64,000 nucleotides of DNA, from assembly GCA_037783415.1 (NCBI GenBank), contig JAZGTN010000233.1:1-64000 (forward strand). Reading direction: 5' to 3'. The position numbers were made by a program, and so were the translations under genes. Under the pieces are notes generated by a model, which saw nothing but the letters and a program-made list of their open reading frames with translations, did no database searches and had not been told where the DNA came from. Shown piece by piece: positions 42,101 to 54,135 of the stretch; the first letter of the stretch is position 1; every line of letters begins with the position of its first letter. The stretch comes from Leptasterias polaris (lineage: Eukaryota; Echinodermata; Asteroidea; Forcipulatida; Asteriidae).

Positions 42101-44144
42101 TCTAACTTTAAGTAGTCAATATCACTGTCTATCAACATGCCAAGTTTCAACTCAGTCAAACTTGTGGTTTTGTAGATACACAGCTTCAAAAAGTAAACCT
42201 TTAATGCGATACCACGTGACACATGATGACGTCATCAATCTAAAAATTCACACATATGTTGTCTGTATGAAGGTCATTATGTATACCAATTTTGAAACGA
42301 TTATCATAAACTTCACCACAGACATCTAGTAAAAGTGTATTTTTAATTGTTTTTAACCTGCCGCTAGAGGGCGCTCTTGAATTTTATGACGTCACTTGTC
42401 TTATGTTTTTAAACCAGACTCTTGCTCGACTATAACACCGTTAAAAAAAACTTCAAAAGGTGTGCCACTTTTAAATTACAAGGCACTTCTTATTCCTTCC
42501 TGTTTCGACCGGAAGTAGAGGTCAAGTCATGTCACGCAAAAAAAAAAAATGAAGACCCATATTACCTCTATATAATCCCGCAAAAAGTAACCGACGGTCT
42601 CTTCATCTTGATTTGATATGGATTTTCAAAGATTAAATTTTTTAATTTTAAAAACCTTGTAACTTGACACCTGATGACGTCATCATGACGTAAATAAAAC
42701 GGTTTCGTCTCCTAATGGTTATCTAACTATGGTAAAAATTTCAAGTTTATATGAGCTTGGGAAGTGTGCTTTTGTTAGCGGACAAGGGACGGAGAGAAGA
42801 AGAAGAATAAGAAGTAAACTAGACATAATTTTTTGTTGGAAACAAAAAAGAGGTGTTCGGTGTGACCTCGTATTTCAAAGAAATGTTATAAACATGTCTG
42901 TGTATTAAATATTGTATACTTCTATAGAGTCTTTAGAATGGTGGTTCTAAAGATTTGACCAAACTTTTTGGATGTAACACATCCCAGCTTGAGTACATGC
43001 AAAGTTTCCATTTGATCACCAAAGTTGTTCTGTACATATAGATCTTGTAAAACACTACCTTGGTGGTGACATAACATGAAAATCGATGACGTCGTGAAAA
43101 CGTCACTCCACGTTATATCCTTGTAGGACCTTCCAAGTCTCATGCAAAATGAAATTTGACTATAGCTTGCTTTGTACTGAAGATATGTACCAATTGGTCA
43201 AAATTTCTAAAATTTGTAAAAAAAAATGTAATGACGTCATCAAGTCGTCACTCTAGCTTTAAGTAGTCAATATAACTGTCTATCAACATGCCAAGTTTCA
43301 ACTCAGTCAAACTTGTGGTTTTGTAGATACACAGCTTCAAAAAGTAAACCGTTAATGCGATACCACGTGACACATAATGACGTCATCAATCTAAAAATTC
43401 ACACATATGTTGTCTGCAAGAAGGTCATTATGTATACCAATTTTGAAACGATTATCATAAACTTCGCCACAGACATCTAGTAAAAGGGTATTTTTAATTG
43501 TTTTCAACCTGCCGCTAGAGGGCGCTCTTGACTTTTATGACGTCACTTGTCTTATTTTTTTAAACAAGACTCTTGCTCGACTATAACATTGTTTAAAAAA
43601 AATTCAAAAAGTGTGCCACTTTTAAATTACAAGGCACTTCCTGTTTCTTCCTGTTTCGACCGGAAGTAGAGGTCAAGTCATGTCACGCAAAAAACCAAAA
43701 TGAAGACCCATATTACCTCTATATAATCCCGCAAAAAGTAACCGACGGTCTCTTCATCTTGATTTGATATGGATTTTCAAAGATTAAATTTTTTAATTTT
43801 AAAAACCTTGTAACTTGACACCTGATGACGTCATCATGACGTAAAACAAACGGTTTCGTCTCCTAATGGTTATCTAACTATGGTAAACATTTCAGGTTTA
43901 TATAAGCTTGGGAAGTGTGCTTTTGTTAGCGGACAAGGGACGGAGAGAAGAAGAAGAATAAGAAGTAAAAAAAAAAAAAAAAAACGAACAATAACAAGAG
44001 GTGTTCGGAGCTACGCTCCGCTCCGAACACCTAAAAAAACAAAACAAAAACGAACAATAACAAGAGGTGTTCGGAGCTACGCTCCGCTCCGAACACCTAA
44101 CAATAACAAGAGGTGTTCGGAGCTACGCTCCGCTCCGAACACCT
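39193..44144. repeat. Satellite-like array of about 1.15-kb units rich in TGACGTCA
   Basis: Units open with AGGTGTTCGG (39193, 41700, 42851, 43999); the last complete ones are 1151 and 1148 bases apart and very similar. Each contains 'CTAGAGGGCGCTC', 'TTTCGACCGGAAGTAGAGGT' and several TGACGTCA palindromes (14 perfect ones over the array). The first part is more diverged and incomplete. Identical small open frames at 41771 and 42922 follow from DNA similarity, not coding. The 3' edge consists of three short foldbacks ending CCGAACACCT, the inverse of the opening motif. Confidence 0.8.
43999..44144. repeat. Three short foldbacks AGGTGTTCGGAGC...GCTCCGAACACCT
   Basis: Hairpins at 43999-44032, 44065-44098 and 44111-44144, identical in sequence: 13-bp arms around CTACGCTCC-like loops. 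Their arms equal the terminal motif of the 1.15-kb units, so they look like end-only derivatives of the same element. Confidence 0.85.
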
Positions 44145-45225
44145 AATTAAAAGCAAGTGCAGAAGTCATGGAGAGTTAAGCTAAAAATTTCAATTGAGAA
44201 CTAATTCAATCTAATTTGAGCTAAATTGTGAATGTCGAATTATTCTTCGTATCTGCTTATCTTTAACCTCGAAAAGATTATTATTCTTCAATTTACCACA
44301 CTGTGACCATGAAGCTAAACCAGTTGACGTGATTATACTGTAAAGGCCAGAGTTTGATAAAAGGTATCACGATTCTAGACGTAGTCCAGGCGTAAGCCAC
44401 TCCCCGTCAACACGTTATAGCTCAAGACTTCATTGTCATCGCAATCTCAATTAGTCGAATATTGGGGTAGAGGTAAATATTCCCACGTAAGTCAAAATAC
44501 GGAGTCCTTGAAGGAACAGGTCAAAACAGAATGAACAGGTGGAAGACAAATTAATTTAATATTATGTTGTGCTCTACAAATAACATTCCTTTCCTAAACA
44601 GGAATTCATTTCGTTCCATTGAAATTAATTTCGTTCCCTTTAGACAAAATAATTTTTAAAATAAAATAAAAAAATCGGCAAAATAAAAACAAAACATCGG
44701 CAGCGTCATTTATCGGGCACCTTATTTATTTCGCTGCGACGCCAAGCACCAACCACTATACCAATCAATAATGTTTCATTCACTAGCAGGCTGAGAAAAT
44801 ATCCAGGCTAATTTGCATTTCAAAAGATGCACGGTTGGGGTCGGTGCCTCACTGTCACTTTCAATAGTTACTCAGTTGGAAAGATATTGTTGCCAAGGTA
44901 AATGTTTTATTGATATGAATCAAGTCTCTCAACAACAAAACCACCAACACCACCGACAACAACAACAAAAACAACAACAGCAGCAAACAAAATCAAAACT
45001 TATTGCCTGTAGGCCTATATCCGTTGAGAATAAATTATGAAAGCAGTGTTCAATTGGGTCAATTTGTGACATGACTAATTAATTACATAATTAATTTATA
45101 CCATGACAACAAATTGTGTTGTTGCAATAATAAAGTAAAAATTTTTTTTTTACAAATCACAGTTAATTGCGTGGGAGTAGATATGTTTGTGCTCGGCAAC
45201 TCACCGTTTTGCCAATAGTGAGAAT

Positions 45226-45297
45226 ATGGCCGTCTTTAGTTTCATGTTCCTCTTGTTTAATATATTTCTTAAGGTTTCATCATCTTGTAAGTGTTAG
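45226..45297 (+). pseudogene. PAN-discoidin gene B, only the signal-peptide start remains
   Basis: The ATG at 45226 gives MAVFSFMFLLFNIFLKVSSS, corresponding to the signal peptide of genes A and C, then CKC and a stop at 45295. In A and C the next residues are SYCVRGASYQP; here a small change creates a stop. None of the downstream exons was found in unit B. Confidence 0.75.
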
Positions 45298-46502
45298 AGG
45301 TTTAACAACAGCAAAATCAAGTTACTAATAAAAGTACATAGGTATACAGTTTTTAAAAATATGCAAAAGTATTATGTTTCTTTACTAATTATCTCACTAG
45401 TTACCACACACTGTAGGTGTTTAAGCAATAGACCCTTCCCACATGTTAATTGCACGTCGCTTGTGCCCACTAACATTTTGGTTGGCAAAATGATGGAACA
45501 TCGCGCCTGCTTGTATGGGGCTATTGGTCGCGTGACGCAGACGCGTGTGTGCGTCTGCTTAGTGCACATCTCTATGGCGTTTGCCAACCAATATTGTCTG
45601 TACGCATGCGTAAATGTAATTAGCATATTTCATTTTGGAGAAATTTGAAAGCACTGTGCCCCTTTATCAATTATGTTGATGGCAAAATATTGCACACCAT
45701 ACTGCATGCAAAGCTGTGGGCCTAATTTCATTGAGTTGCTTAAGCAGAAAATATTGCTTAACAATTTTCTACTAAGTAGAAATAAGCAAGATACCAGTAA
45801 CAAATTGTACATGCGACATGGTGGCTTGGTTGGTATCCTTATTTTGGTAAGCACAATTTTATTGTGCTTAGCTACTTTTGTGTGCTTATAAGCAGCTCTA
45901 TGAAATTGGGCACTGGTTATGGAACATTTCTTTAAACAATAACAAAAAGCACATTAAATGTAACATGAACCAAACATAAAAATACGCATTTATCATCAAT
46001 TAGTCCAAACCACCAAGAAAGGATATAAAAAGCAGTTGAGCATCGGACATGGTTACTAGTCTAAAGAAGCCTCTAGCTCAGTAGGGAAACGTAACTAAAA
46101 TAGTATGGAAGTATAGGCCTACCATCTACATTATCTTTTGATTCGAAAAAAAAAAAAAAAGCTCATATGTTCCATTCAAACAATTATGCACAACTATTTT
46201 CCTGCCTACCTGTTTTTTCCCCCTGGACGTTACCGTAAACAAAACATTTGCTTTGCGATAATTTTCCAAGCGTGATTTCACGGTCAGTTAGTGTCCTTAG
46301 GTCGAGTGAGGTGTTTACCCGCTTGCGCTGCAATACAACGTTGGCCAATTGCTAGACCAATCTACGAGCCAGATTTTTTCTTCTCATGCAGAAAAACGAA
46401 AACAACGGGAAGGTGTACGTTTGGTAATTACTCTTAAAATCAATGGCAATTAAACATTACTTGGTAAGATGTACAGTAGCTTTTGATAGCATAAAGCATT
46501 TT
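45298..46502. other. Unit B interior without gene
   Basis: Contains a GCAGACGC/GCGTCTGC inverted repeat at about 45537-45558 and a MITE at 45718-45912. The rest is unrecognised. Confidence 0.45.
45718..45912. mobile_element. MITE, GGGCCTAATTTCAT family
   Basis: The left end GGGCCTAATTTCATTGAG and the right end (reversed) GTGCCCAATTTCATAGAG form an inverted repeat. Inside are TTGCTTAAGCAG-like and AGCACAATTTTATTGTGCTT palindromes. Related to the element at 20586-20700. Confidence 0.65.
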
Positions 46503-46800
46503 AAAGAAACAGTTCACTTCGAGGTGATTTGGTTATGGAAAAAAATATAAGTAAGTTTTTATTTGAATCTGATTAACGTTTCTGCCAGAAACGTTTCTCA
46601 GATTGTGCATTCCAATGACGAATTATTCTTCCTGCGTGGACAAAACAGCTCCAGACTCGGTGGTATCTGGAAAAACGCAACCCTTTTTGAAGTAATATTT
46701 TCACACGATAGTTTTATTGCATAATTTTTATGTCTACATTTATACAGGATTACAATAATCGAACGGTTTCAGATACCAAAGGTATATACTTTGCTTCAAA
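46503..46800 (+). repeat. Dispersed repeat, copy 2 (AACGTTTCTCAG family)
   Basis: Homologous to 14160-14430; shares GAAACGTTTCTCAG, a GAATTATTC phrase, CAGCTCCAGA and AGGATTACAA in order. Confidence 0.6.
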
Positions 46801-47465
46801 TCGCAAGTTGTATAGCAACTCTCAATTCACACAGCTCCTGTGTAAACCATCTCTAGTTTAGTTTGTATTGGTAAACAGTGGCCCCCTCCAACACAGCGGA
46901 GGATGGAAGATTTAATTCCCTAGCTAGTTAAAATTATGATCTTTGGTTTTAAGGAAAAGCAACTTTTCCAACTCTGGTTTTGCAAAATACAAACCAATCT
47001 TGTAAAGCAATGTTTTACACGTGTGAGTAATTCCAAAGAAAAACGGTTTATTTAATGTCATTAAGAATGTATTAATTTATATCATGCTTATTTAATTGTG
47101 GTCATTGAAATTAGGAACAATGTATTGGCTGAAAATATTCAATTTGCTTGCTTTTTAGTAGCTTTTTAGATGGAAATCATCTGTGTGTTAGTAGTAACGG
47201 TATACATTTCATAATCGGATGAAATGTCAGATGTTAAACTTGAAATTTGCCCTTTTCCAGATAATTGTGCCCACTACTCCTGTACTTAACAGTTCATAAA
47301 AAGAACAATTACCAAGTGAGTTGAATGTATATAGATTTGTTTTATGTTATTCTAAAAGTATAATGTTTAGTTTAAAAGCAACTGCAGAAGTCATAGAGAG
47401 TAATGCTAAAGTTTTCAATTGAGAACTAATTCGATCTAATTTGAGTTTAAATTGTGAATGTCGTT

Positions 47466-49084
47466 GCCTTTTTAGAAAATTTGTATCCTGTGTGGCGGGA
47501 GATTTTGTTCTCCTGGAATTCTTTCCCACCCCGACAACGAAATGTGAAAACATAAATCGTCGGATGGCACCCTGTTTTGAATGAACTTCCTCCTTCCTCT
47601 TTAGTTGAAACCGTCATTCAGTACTTTTACTTCTAGACGACGTAATTGGCCGCCTATTTGCCGAGAATGGCCGGTATTGAAACCTTTGATAAAGTTATCT
47701 CATCCATTTAGATTTCAACGAACAAACCAAAAAATGATTAAGTGACTAATGTCCTGTCACGATCAACATATTGCGGGGTTAATTTCTATTGCAGCAATCA
47801 GAATAGCCATGGCAATTGCAGGGGTCTTCAAATGCTGTTTATTAATTGACGGTGTCTCAAGCCTAAACAAATTTCTGAAGGATTAAAACCGATGTCACAG
47901 TGGATTTTTTGGCCCCGGCAACAAGTGTGTCCCCCATACGATAAAATAACATGGGTTGAAGAAAGTTGATTCATAAGAGGGCGCTATCAAACGAGATTTC
48001 TACAGAATTTACCGTATGGGGAACGTACCTCCTAAGGGGGTGGGAGGGGGGGAGGTTGTCACAGAATCTCCTCCCACAACGCCATGCACTTGATAAAATA
48101 GTAAACTTTGTGAATAATCGTCGTTTTATTCAAAGTAGTGCTTAAGTAGAGAGGCATGATGTTCTAATTTCCCAATAAAGACAAAGATCATCGTTACTCA
48201 AAATGAATGTTTCGGTTTTTATTAAACTATTGCTTTGATGACATGAATGTGGATTTAGAGACTTGGGTAATTATAGATTATCTCTGATAAGTTACGAATA
48301 ATTCCCTCGAACATTACGGGGAAACAAACAGGCATAGGGTTTACACTACGCTGCTGGGATTGGAACCCACGACCCTATTGTCATTCCAGAGCTTAACATA
48401 GGTCGCCGAGCGTGCCCGGTGAGGAGGTCAGGGCAAAGGGGCACATTTACTTCCTTAAGTGCGAGTATTAAAATATATTTTACGGAACAATTTTAGCAAA
48501 AGAGTATAGTACATTCTGAAAATTTTAACAAATTATGTTGCATTTAATATTGTTATTACTTTTTGTTTCGTGTTCGAGTTGGCACTATGTGTGGTGAAAG
48601 CCACAGCGCCTTGACTATAGAATTGTGGTGTACAGCTGGCGTGCAAAGAGCATTGAACAAGGCTAGGCTGGTACCACGGTCCGGGGTTGTGTGGCGAAAT
48701 TCCACAAAATTGGGAAGGATTGTGTTTACCAAAATTAAACATTATTTCACCTTACTTAAACGTACCTTTTTTTTTAAGGTACCACCAGTTAACAAATGAC
48801 AGTTTTGATACTGAACCGCCGATCATAGCCAAAAGTCTCCTTATTGGCCAAGCGAAATGGTTTTTATCTGTGAGATTCGAACAAGTCAATTATATAAAAA
48901 AATATTTACCACTGTTTCAGTTTTGCACTGATAACTTCCAAACATTTGTTTTATTGCCATGCTAAAAAGATTTTTTGTGACGCACAGTGAAAAAACAGCA
49001 GTCTTTGTTGCATAAATGATAAGCTGACGAAACAAAGGAAAAACAAACTGTTGCAACTCACCTGTTCGTGTTGCCTTGGAAAAT
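47466..49084. other. Sequence present in unit B only
   Basis: About 1.6 kb separating two parts of unit B that are contiguous in unit A. Within it, 48330-48420 includes 'GGGATTGGAACCCACGACCC', a B-box-like remnant of a tRNA-derived SINE (minus strand), and 47937-48030 has inverted CCCCATACG/CGTATGGGG phrases. No gene recognised. Confidence 0.45.
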
Positions 49085-49749
49085 AATTATTTTTCATATC
49101 TGCTCATCTTTACCACGAAAAGATTATTATTCTGAAATTTACTACTCTGTGACCATGAAGATAAATCAGATGACGTGAGTATAGTCAGAATTTGTTAAAT
49201 AGGTATCACGATTCTAGACGAAGTCCAGGCGTAAGCCACTCCCCGTCAACACGTACTTATAGCTAAATACTTTGTAATTTCAATCTGATTGAGTCGAATA
49301 TTGGGATAGATTTAAATACTCCCACGTAAGTCAAAAGCTTGCTTTTAAAGGGACACACCGGCTTCGTTGGGATATTTGGGCTACAAAATAGTAACAGACT
49401 AAAACATGACTCCAAAGGTCTTCCAGGATTTGAGAAGAATGGTTCCTAAAAGAAACCATCAAATTTTGCCGTTTTCGAGCATTTTTCAAAAAAAGTAGGT
49501 CATGTGGGTTATCCAAACCACATTTTTGGTTCGGATAACCCTCGTGATCCTCGGAACTAGTTTTTACTTTCAGCCGTTTAAAAGTTAATTACTGCACCAA
49601 ATTCAGCTTTGTTTTTTAACAATTATTCTTGATTATTTGAACAAAAAAACTACGTATTCAAATTATGGATACAAGTTATACATATTAAGAGCATTTCCAT
49701 GAGAGGACCATGCAGACCGTGATAAGGTGGGGGTCAACGGATTTGGCTG

Positions 49750-51199
49750 AAATTTTGGTGGTAGGTGGGTCATAGGTAGCTTTGAGGCTGTGCACAATAT
49801 TTGGCGTTTTTGATGATTTTTGACTACAAAAGTTTAAACGCTTGCTGCTGAAAGGTGGAATACAGTAGAGCAATGAAATTTGCAGGGTCTTTAGTTAGTA
49901 TCCTGACCTAAACCAGGAACTCAAAATTTTGAAAAAACAAGACTCTTAAGAGGCAACAGTAACTCTTCATTTAAGGGTACCCCCAAATTTGCGTCACATC
50001 TTTGAGTCGCTGTAGAGTCATTAGTGCAGGTCTGTGAGCAATGACACTTGGGTGAAAGAGAGTTCTTATTATGGTCCTTAGGTAGCATCAATAAAATATT
50101 TGCCAGCAGTTTTTTGTTTGAAATGGCAGAAGCCTGTTTTTGCCTTATAATGGCGGTTTAGCATTGCATCATTCAAAACTGGTACCTGTTGTGATTTGCG
50201 ATTGCCTCGTTTTCAACGGTAGTCTCGATGCATTGGACATGAAGCAAACCTCTCATTACCCTACATGAAACAATTATGTTGGTCCTTGAATCCTTAATTA
50301 AGTGTTTTGGTGAACATGACCAATTTCCTCAGGATTCAGACACTGACCTTATATCTAAATGTTTTGTTTAGTTTGTCATACTCAAATCCTGATTCATATT
50401 TTAATTGTAACCCCCTCCTCCAAGCCTTTCACTCTTTCTGATTTGTATGATCACATGAGTAGCTATCAGTGCAAGTTATTTGGTCCTTGTCAGGCATTTG
50501 CAGTATTGCAAAGCCAAGATCCTCTTCAGAATAAGGCAATTAGAAAACAAAATAAACACACCAGGACTTTATTATAGTTTAGATAATTCATTTTATCGCC
50601 TATACGATAAAATGCTTTATACGCGGGGAAGGCAGTGTTTGATATCGCGGCGGTACGCAATTATGCATGTGTTGTTTTATTATTGGCAAAAAATTGTCAG
50701 CTTCATTTAGTGGGATTGAAGGCTCACGTGTGCGCGGGCGCACTGTACAATTTCTTACAAATCTAGGTCACAACAAGTTCGCGGGCAGAAAAACATATTG
50801 CTGTATATGTATTAGTAAATAATATAATTATAAATGTGTTACAATAGGGGTTATATAAACAGTTTTGACAATGAGCCAATAATATGCGGTGTAGGGAAAA
50901 GCAACCAATGGCGTCAATGCTTGCGTTGCTAGAGACGCTTGAGCGAGCGGGAAAGTTGGGAGAAAAAATCACTTTCGTCATAGTCTTGTCTGTGAAGGCA
51001 TGAAAATAATTTGCGGGGATTAAAAAGTGTTTTCAAATCCCACCACTTTGGAATTAGTGTTTAGTAATTGAGTATTTTATACTTGGTTAAGAGTTTATAC
51101 GACAGCTGAGCTGTGGAATAATTTTGGTCGTTTTTAGGCCCACCTTACCGGAGATTACGATAATTTTCGTGCCTTTTCGGCGACCATTGAACTCAACGT
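49750..51199. other. Left interior of the TTAA element and Ngaro 5' region
   Basis: No coding content recognised. The left boundary of the Ngaro element (expected terminal repeat) must lie here but was not identified. Confidence 0.4.
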
Positions 51200-51310
51200 T
51201 TGTCGGCTGGCATTAGGCGATATACAGGCCTATTTCATCGGACTCTTCTGTCACAGTTGTGTGACATTTTAACTGTTGTACCGGGCGTTGGTATTGTTTG
51301 GTGGTGCGTC

Positions 51311-52543
51311 ATGCCGCGACCAAAACGCACTGTCCAGCTGCAGGGTGCTGATCTGGCTCCTCCTAAGAGAGTCAAGACGTCCCAGAAGAAGGGCCAGCGC
51401 AAGACCCAGCCGAGCCAGCAGGCTCCAACTCCTCTGCAGGTTGCGACCTCGTCTGCTGAGGAAAGACATGAGGCTGGGAGCAGCGACCAGAGCTCTGGTG
51501 CTGGTACATTTGGTGCAATCACCGGACCTGCACCTGATCATGCTGCACCTACTCCTAGCTACGTGCAGCCCCAGAACCCATCCACTGTGGCCACCCCAAT
51601 GCCAGTTGTGTCGTCTGCTGCGGCACCGGGTAGTGAGTATGGTCCTAACAATAATATGGTCAATAATTGGGGTTTTGGTTTGAACATCCGGCCTGAGCCG
51701 GTTCCACAAATCGGCATGAATACTCCGTTGGGGTTTCATGTGCCACAGGCCATTAAGGAAAAAATATGGGAAGGATCGTATGTAGATTTGTCCTTGTTGT
51801 ACAAGGACACTGCTAAAGCGGTTTGTTCGGGAGCCCCGGAGCAGAACCTGCAATTTGTGGTTGATGATGGTCAGCTCATGCTCAAGAAGCCAGGCCCATT
51901 GCGCAAAAGATTGGACACGCTGGACATGTGGCAGTCAGCGTTTCACACTTACATGGCAATTTTTATCATGCGCCATCCTACGCGTTGCGCTGAATTGTTG
52001 AAATATGCAGAAATTGTTCGCATGGCGTCTATCCAGTATTCTGGCTTGGGCTGGCGTACCTATGACGAGCAGTTTCGTCTCATGCAGGAAGCTAATCCGG
52101 GGCGCTCGTGGGGCAATATTGACACAGAGCTTTGGTTGACGGTGGCGGCTATCTCTGCGACGCCTTCCATAAGTTCTTCTTTACAGCCCACTGTCAATAT
52201 GGGGCAAGCTGCGGTTGTCAAATCATATGTTAGGCCTGGTTTGTGCTTTGCTTTCAACGGCTTGCAAGGTTGCCATCTGAGTGCATGTAAGTTTGCACAT
52301 AGTTGCAACAAGTGTTTGCGGGGTGGGCATGGGGCAACAAGATGTAGGGCAGGGGGGCAATCCCGTTGGGTTACTCCTTCTGTTGGAAGGCCCACACAAG
52401 GTGCAAAACAGATGTTGCGCACGCCCATCAAAGCTGGGCAAAGTTTTGCCCCAAAACTTAATTCTCCAGCTCCCAACTTGCCACAAGGCGGCAATGCTGC
52501 CAAAGATAAAAGTTATACTTTTCGTGCCTCCAACGCCAATTAA
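51311..52543 (+). CDS. Ngaro Gag-like protein
   Basis: The ATG at 51311 starts MPRPKRTVQLQ, a basic N-terminus; the frame is open further upstream to 51200 without a better start. A Pro/Ser/Gln-rich region is followed by a conserved-looking helical region (about 'IWEGSYVDLSLLYKD' to 'WGNIDTELWL'). Near the C-terminus come two zinc-binding clusters: C-x7-C-x4-C-x3-H in 'CFAFNGLQGCHLSACKFAH' and C-x2-C-x4-H-x4-C in 'CNKCLRGGHGATRC', typical of DIRS/Ngaro Gag proteins that package the RNA. The 3' end overlaps the RT frame. Confidence 0.8.
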   Translation: MPRPKRTVQLQGADLAPPKRVKTSQKKGQRKTQPSQQAPTPLQVATSSAEERHEAGSSDQSSGAGTFGAITGPAPDHAAPTPSYVQPQNPSTVATPMPVVSSAAAPGSEYGPNNNMVNNWGFGLNIRPEPVPQIGMNTPLGFHVPQAIKEKIWEGSYVDLSLLYKDTAKAVCSGAPEQNLQFVVDDGQLMLKKPGPLRKRLDTLDMWQSAFHTYMAIFIMRHPTRCAELLKYAEIVRMASIQYSGLGWRTYDEQFRLMQEANPGRSWGNIDTELWLTVAAISATPSISSSLQPTVNMGQAAVVKSYVRPGLCFAFNGLQGCHLSACKFAHSCNKCLRGGHGATRCRAGGQSRWVTPSVGRPTQGAKQMLRTPIKAGQSFAPKLNSPAPNLPQGGNAAKDKSYTFRASNAN

Positions 52544-53447
52544 ATTGCCGGTATTGGAGTGGTGGCTGGGGAATTATCCCATAGCACATGATGCGGACCT
52601 TTTACTGGATGGTTTTTCTAACGGGTTTTCTTTATGTTACGATGGGCCACGTTTACCTCGGGATTCGGGTTGTTTGACTTCCGCAGCTGAGCGCCCACTT
52701 ATTGTACGGGATAAGTTAAATAAAGAAATAAGCTTAGGACGGATTGCTGGTCCCTTTAGAGACCGTCCACTGCCCAATTTGCAATGTTCTCCTATCGGGT
52801 TAGTTCCTAAGCGCCAGCCTGATACATACCGGCTCATTCATCATCTGTCTTTCCCAGCTGGGCATTCGATCAATGATTTTATTAGTGATGAGCTTTGCGC
52901 TGTTCATTACACATCGTTTGATTTTGCTGTTGCATTGTTGCTACGCACAGGTCGTAATGCATGGTTGGCTAAGGCAGATATTAAATCAGCGTTTAGGCTT
53001 CTCCCTGTGTCTCCATTGGATTATGAATTGCTCGGTTTTTCCTTCGAAGGTCAATTTTATTATGATAGGTGTATGCCAATGGGGTGTGCTATTTCATGTT
53101 CCCTTTTTGAGAAATTTAGTTCATTTCTGGAATTTCATGTTAAGCAACTTACAGGTTCTTCTCTGATCACCCACTATCTTGATGATTTTCTATTTGTCGG
53201 CCCTTCTGCTTCTAGGTGCAAAGATTTGCTGCATACATTCACTTTAGCTTGTGATGAACTGGGGGTACCGCTGGCCTCGGAAAAAACCGAGGGCCCTGCG
53301 CAAGTCATGACATATCTTGGGCTAGAGATTGATGCCTTACACGCTGAAGTCAAAGTTCCTGCGGAAAAAGTACAGGCCATGACCGATCAGATAACTGGCG
53401 TTTTAGCGAGGCGAAAAATTACACACTTGTGGCACTTCAATCACTGA
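52490..53447 (+). pseudogene. Ngaro reverse transcriptase, frameshifted before RNase H
   Basis: The open frame extends back to 52281 but recognisable protein begins about 52490 ('IKLPVLEWWLGNYP'). RT blocks: 'SPIGLVPKRQPDTYRLIHHL', 'AWLAKADIKSAFRLLPV', 'RCMPMGCAISCSLFEKF' and the catalytic 'HYLDDFLFVG'. The frame ends at 53447. The downstream RNase H lies in another frame because of a two-base surplus in an AC run at 53421-53426. The element is therefore probably inactive although each domain reads through intact. Confidence 0.85.
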
Positions 53448-54103
53448 TCGGCTCCCTGAATTTTTTGTGCAAGGCAATTTCTCCTGGGCGAGCCTTTTTG
53501 CGTCGCCTTATTTCACTAACTAAAGGCATAACCAGGCCCTACTATAAGATTCGTTTGTCGGCGGGGGCAAAGCTCGACCTACTTTTATGGCTTGAGTTTT
53601 TGACCCATTTCAATGGGGTTTCTGCATTCTTAGAACATGATTGGGAATCCAGCTCTGCTTTAGATTTGTTCACAGATGCTGCTGCTAGCGTAGGTTTTGG
53701 CGCTTACTTTCACGGCCATTGGATCCAAGGGCGTTGGTCCGATTCCATACTGTGCAACCCACCATCAATTGCGCTTTTAGAATTCTATCCTATTGTTGTT
53801 GCTCTCAAGTGCTGGAGTCCACAGCTTGCCAATCGCAAAGTAGTTTTTCACACGGACAATATAGCAGTAGTGCATGTCATTAATACACAGTCATCTCGGT
53901 GTCCAAAAATGATGCACCTTGTACGTCCATTTGTGCTGGAATGTCTTAGATTTAATATTTGTGTTAAGGCTGTTCATGTACCAGGAGTGTATAATATTAT
54001 TGCTGATTCTCTGTCCCGTTTCCAGGAAACACGCTTCCGCACAGCGGCTCCTCTTGCGGATGCAGTAATGACTCCGTTACCAGATTTACCTCCTGTTCAT
54101 TAG
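53429..54103 (+). pseudogene. Ngaro RNase H domain (separated by frameshift)
   Basis: Continues the RT connection region ('LQSLIGSLNFLCKAISPGR') into RNase H: 'DLFTDAAASVGFGAYF' (first aspartate), 'ALLEFYPIVVAL' (glutamate), 'VVFHTDNIAVVHVIN' (second aspartate) and 'HVPGVYNIIADSLSR' (last aspartate). All four acidic positions are present. Ends with TAG at 54101. Confidence 0.85.
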
Positions 54104-54135
54104 ATGATGAAATTAATAGGCTTTTCTCAGCCGCA

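Larger units (their letters stand above)
33639..44503. repeat. Tandem duplication unit A of the PAN-discoidin locus
   Basis: 33639-33986 matches 49342-49688; 33983 to about 38150 matches 58518 to the window end; 35055-35344 and 35990-36250 match unit B at 44735-45290; 38670-39170 matches 46800-47360; 44145-44503 matches pieces of unit B (47370-47465, 49085-49340). Order and orientation are conserved. Unit A carries a satellite-like insert (39193-44144) that unit B lacks. Confidence 0.8.
44504..49341. repeat. Tandem duplication unit B (decayed)
   Basis: Matches units A and C in order: 44735-45290 (5' region and first exon start), 46800-47360 (3' flank), 47370-47465 and 49085-49340 (distal part). 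It lacks most gene exons, the 640-bp inverted-repeat element and the satellite array, so it shows the empty sites of both. Confidence 0.75.

Noticed and set aside
41771..43143. Duplicated small protein (about 63-73 aa) encoded twice on the minus strand
   Set aside because: Both frames fall at the same place in the 1.15-kb repeat units; their similarity is DNA-level repeat identity and there is no domain.
44735..45290. A third functional PAN-discoidin gene in unit B
   Set aside because: Only the signal-peptide start is left, followed by a stop; no other exon was found in unit B.
48533..48965. Possible small genes in the unit B-specific segment
   Set aside because: Overlapping frames on both strands without domain, splice pattern or repeat in the other units.
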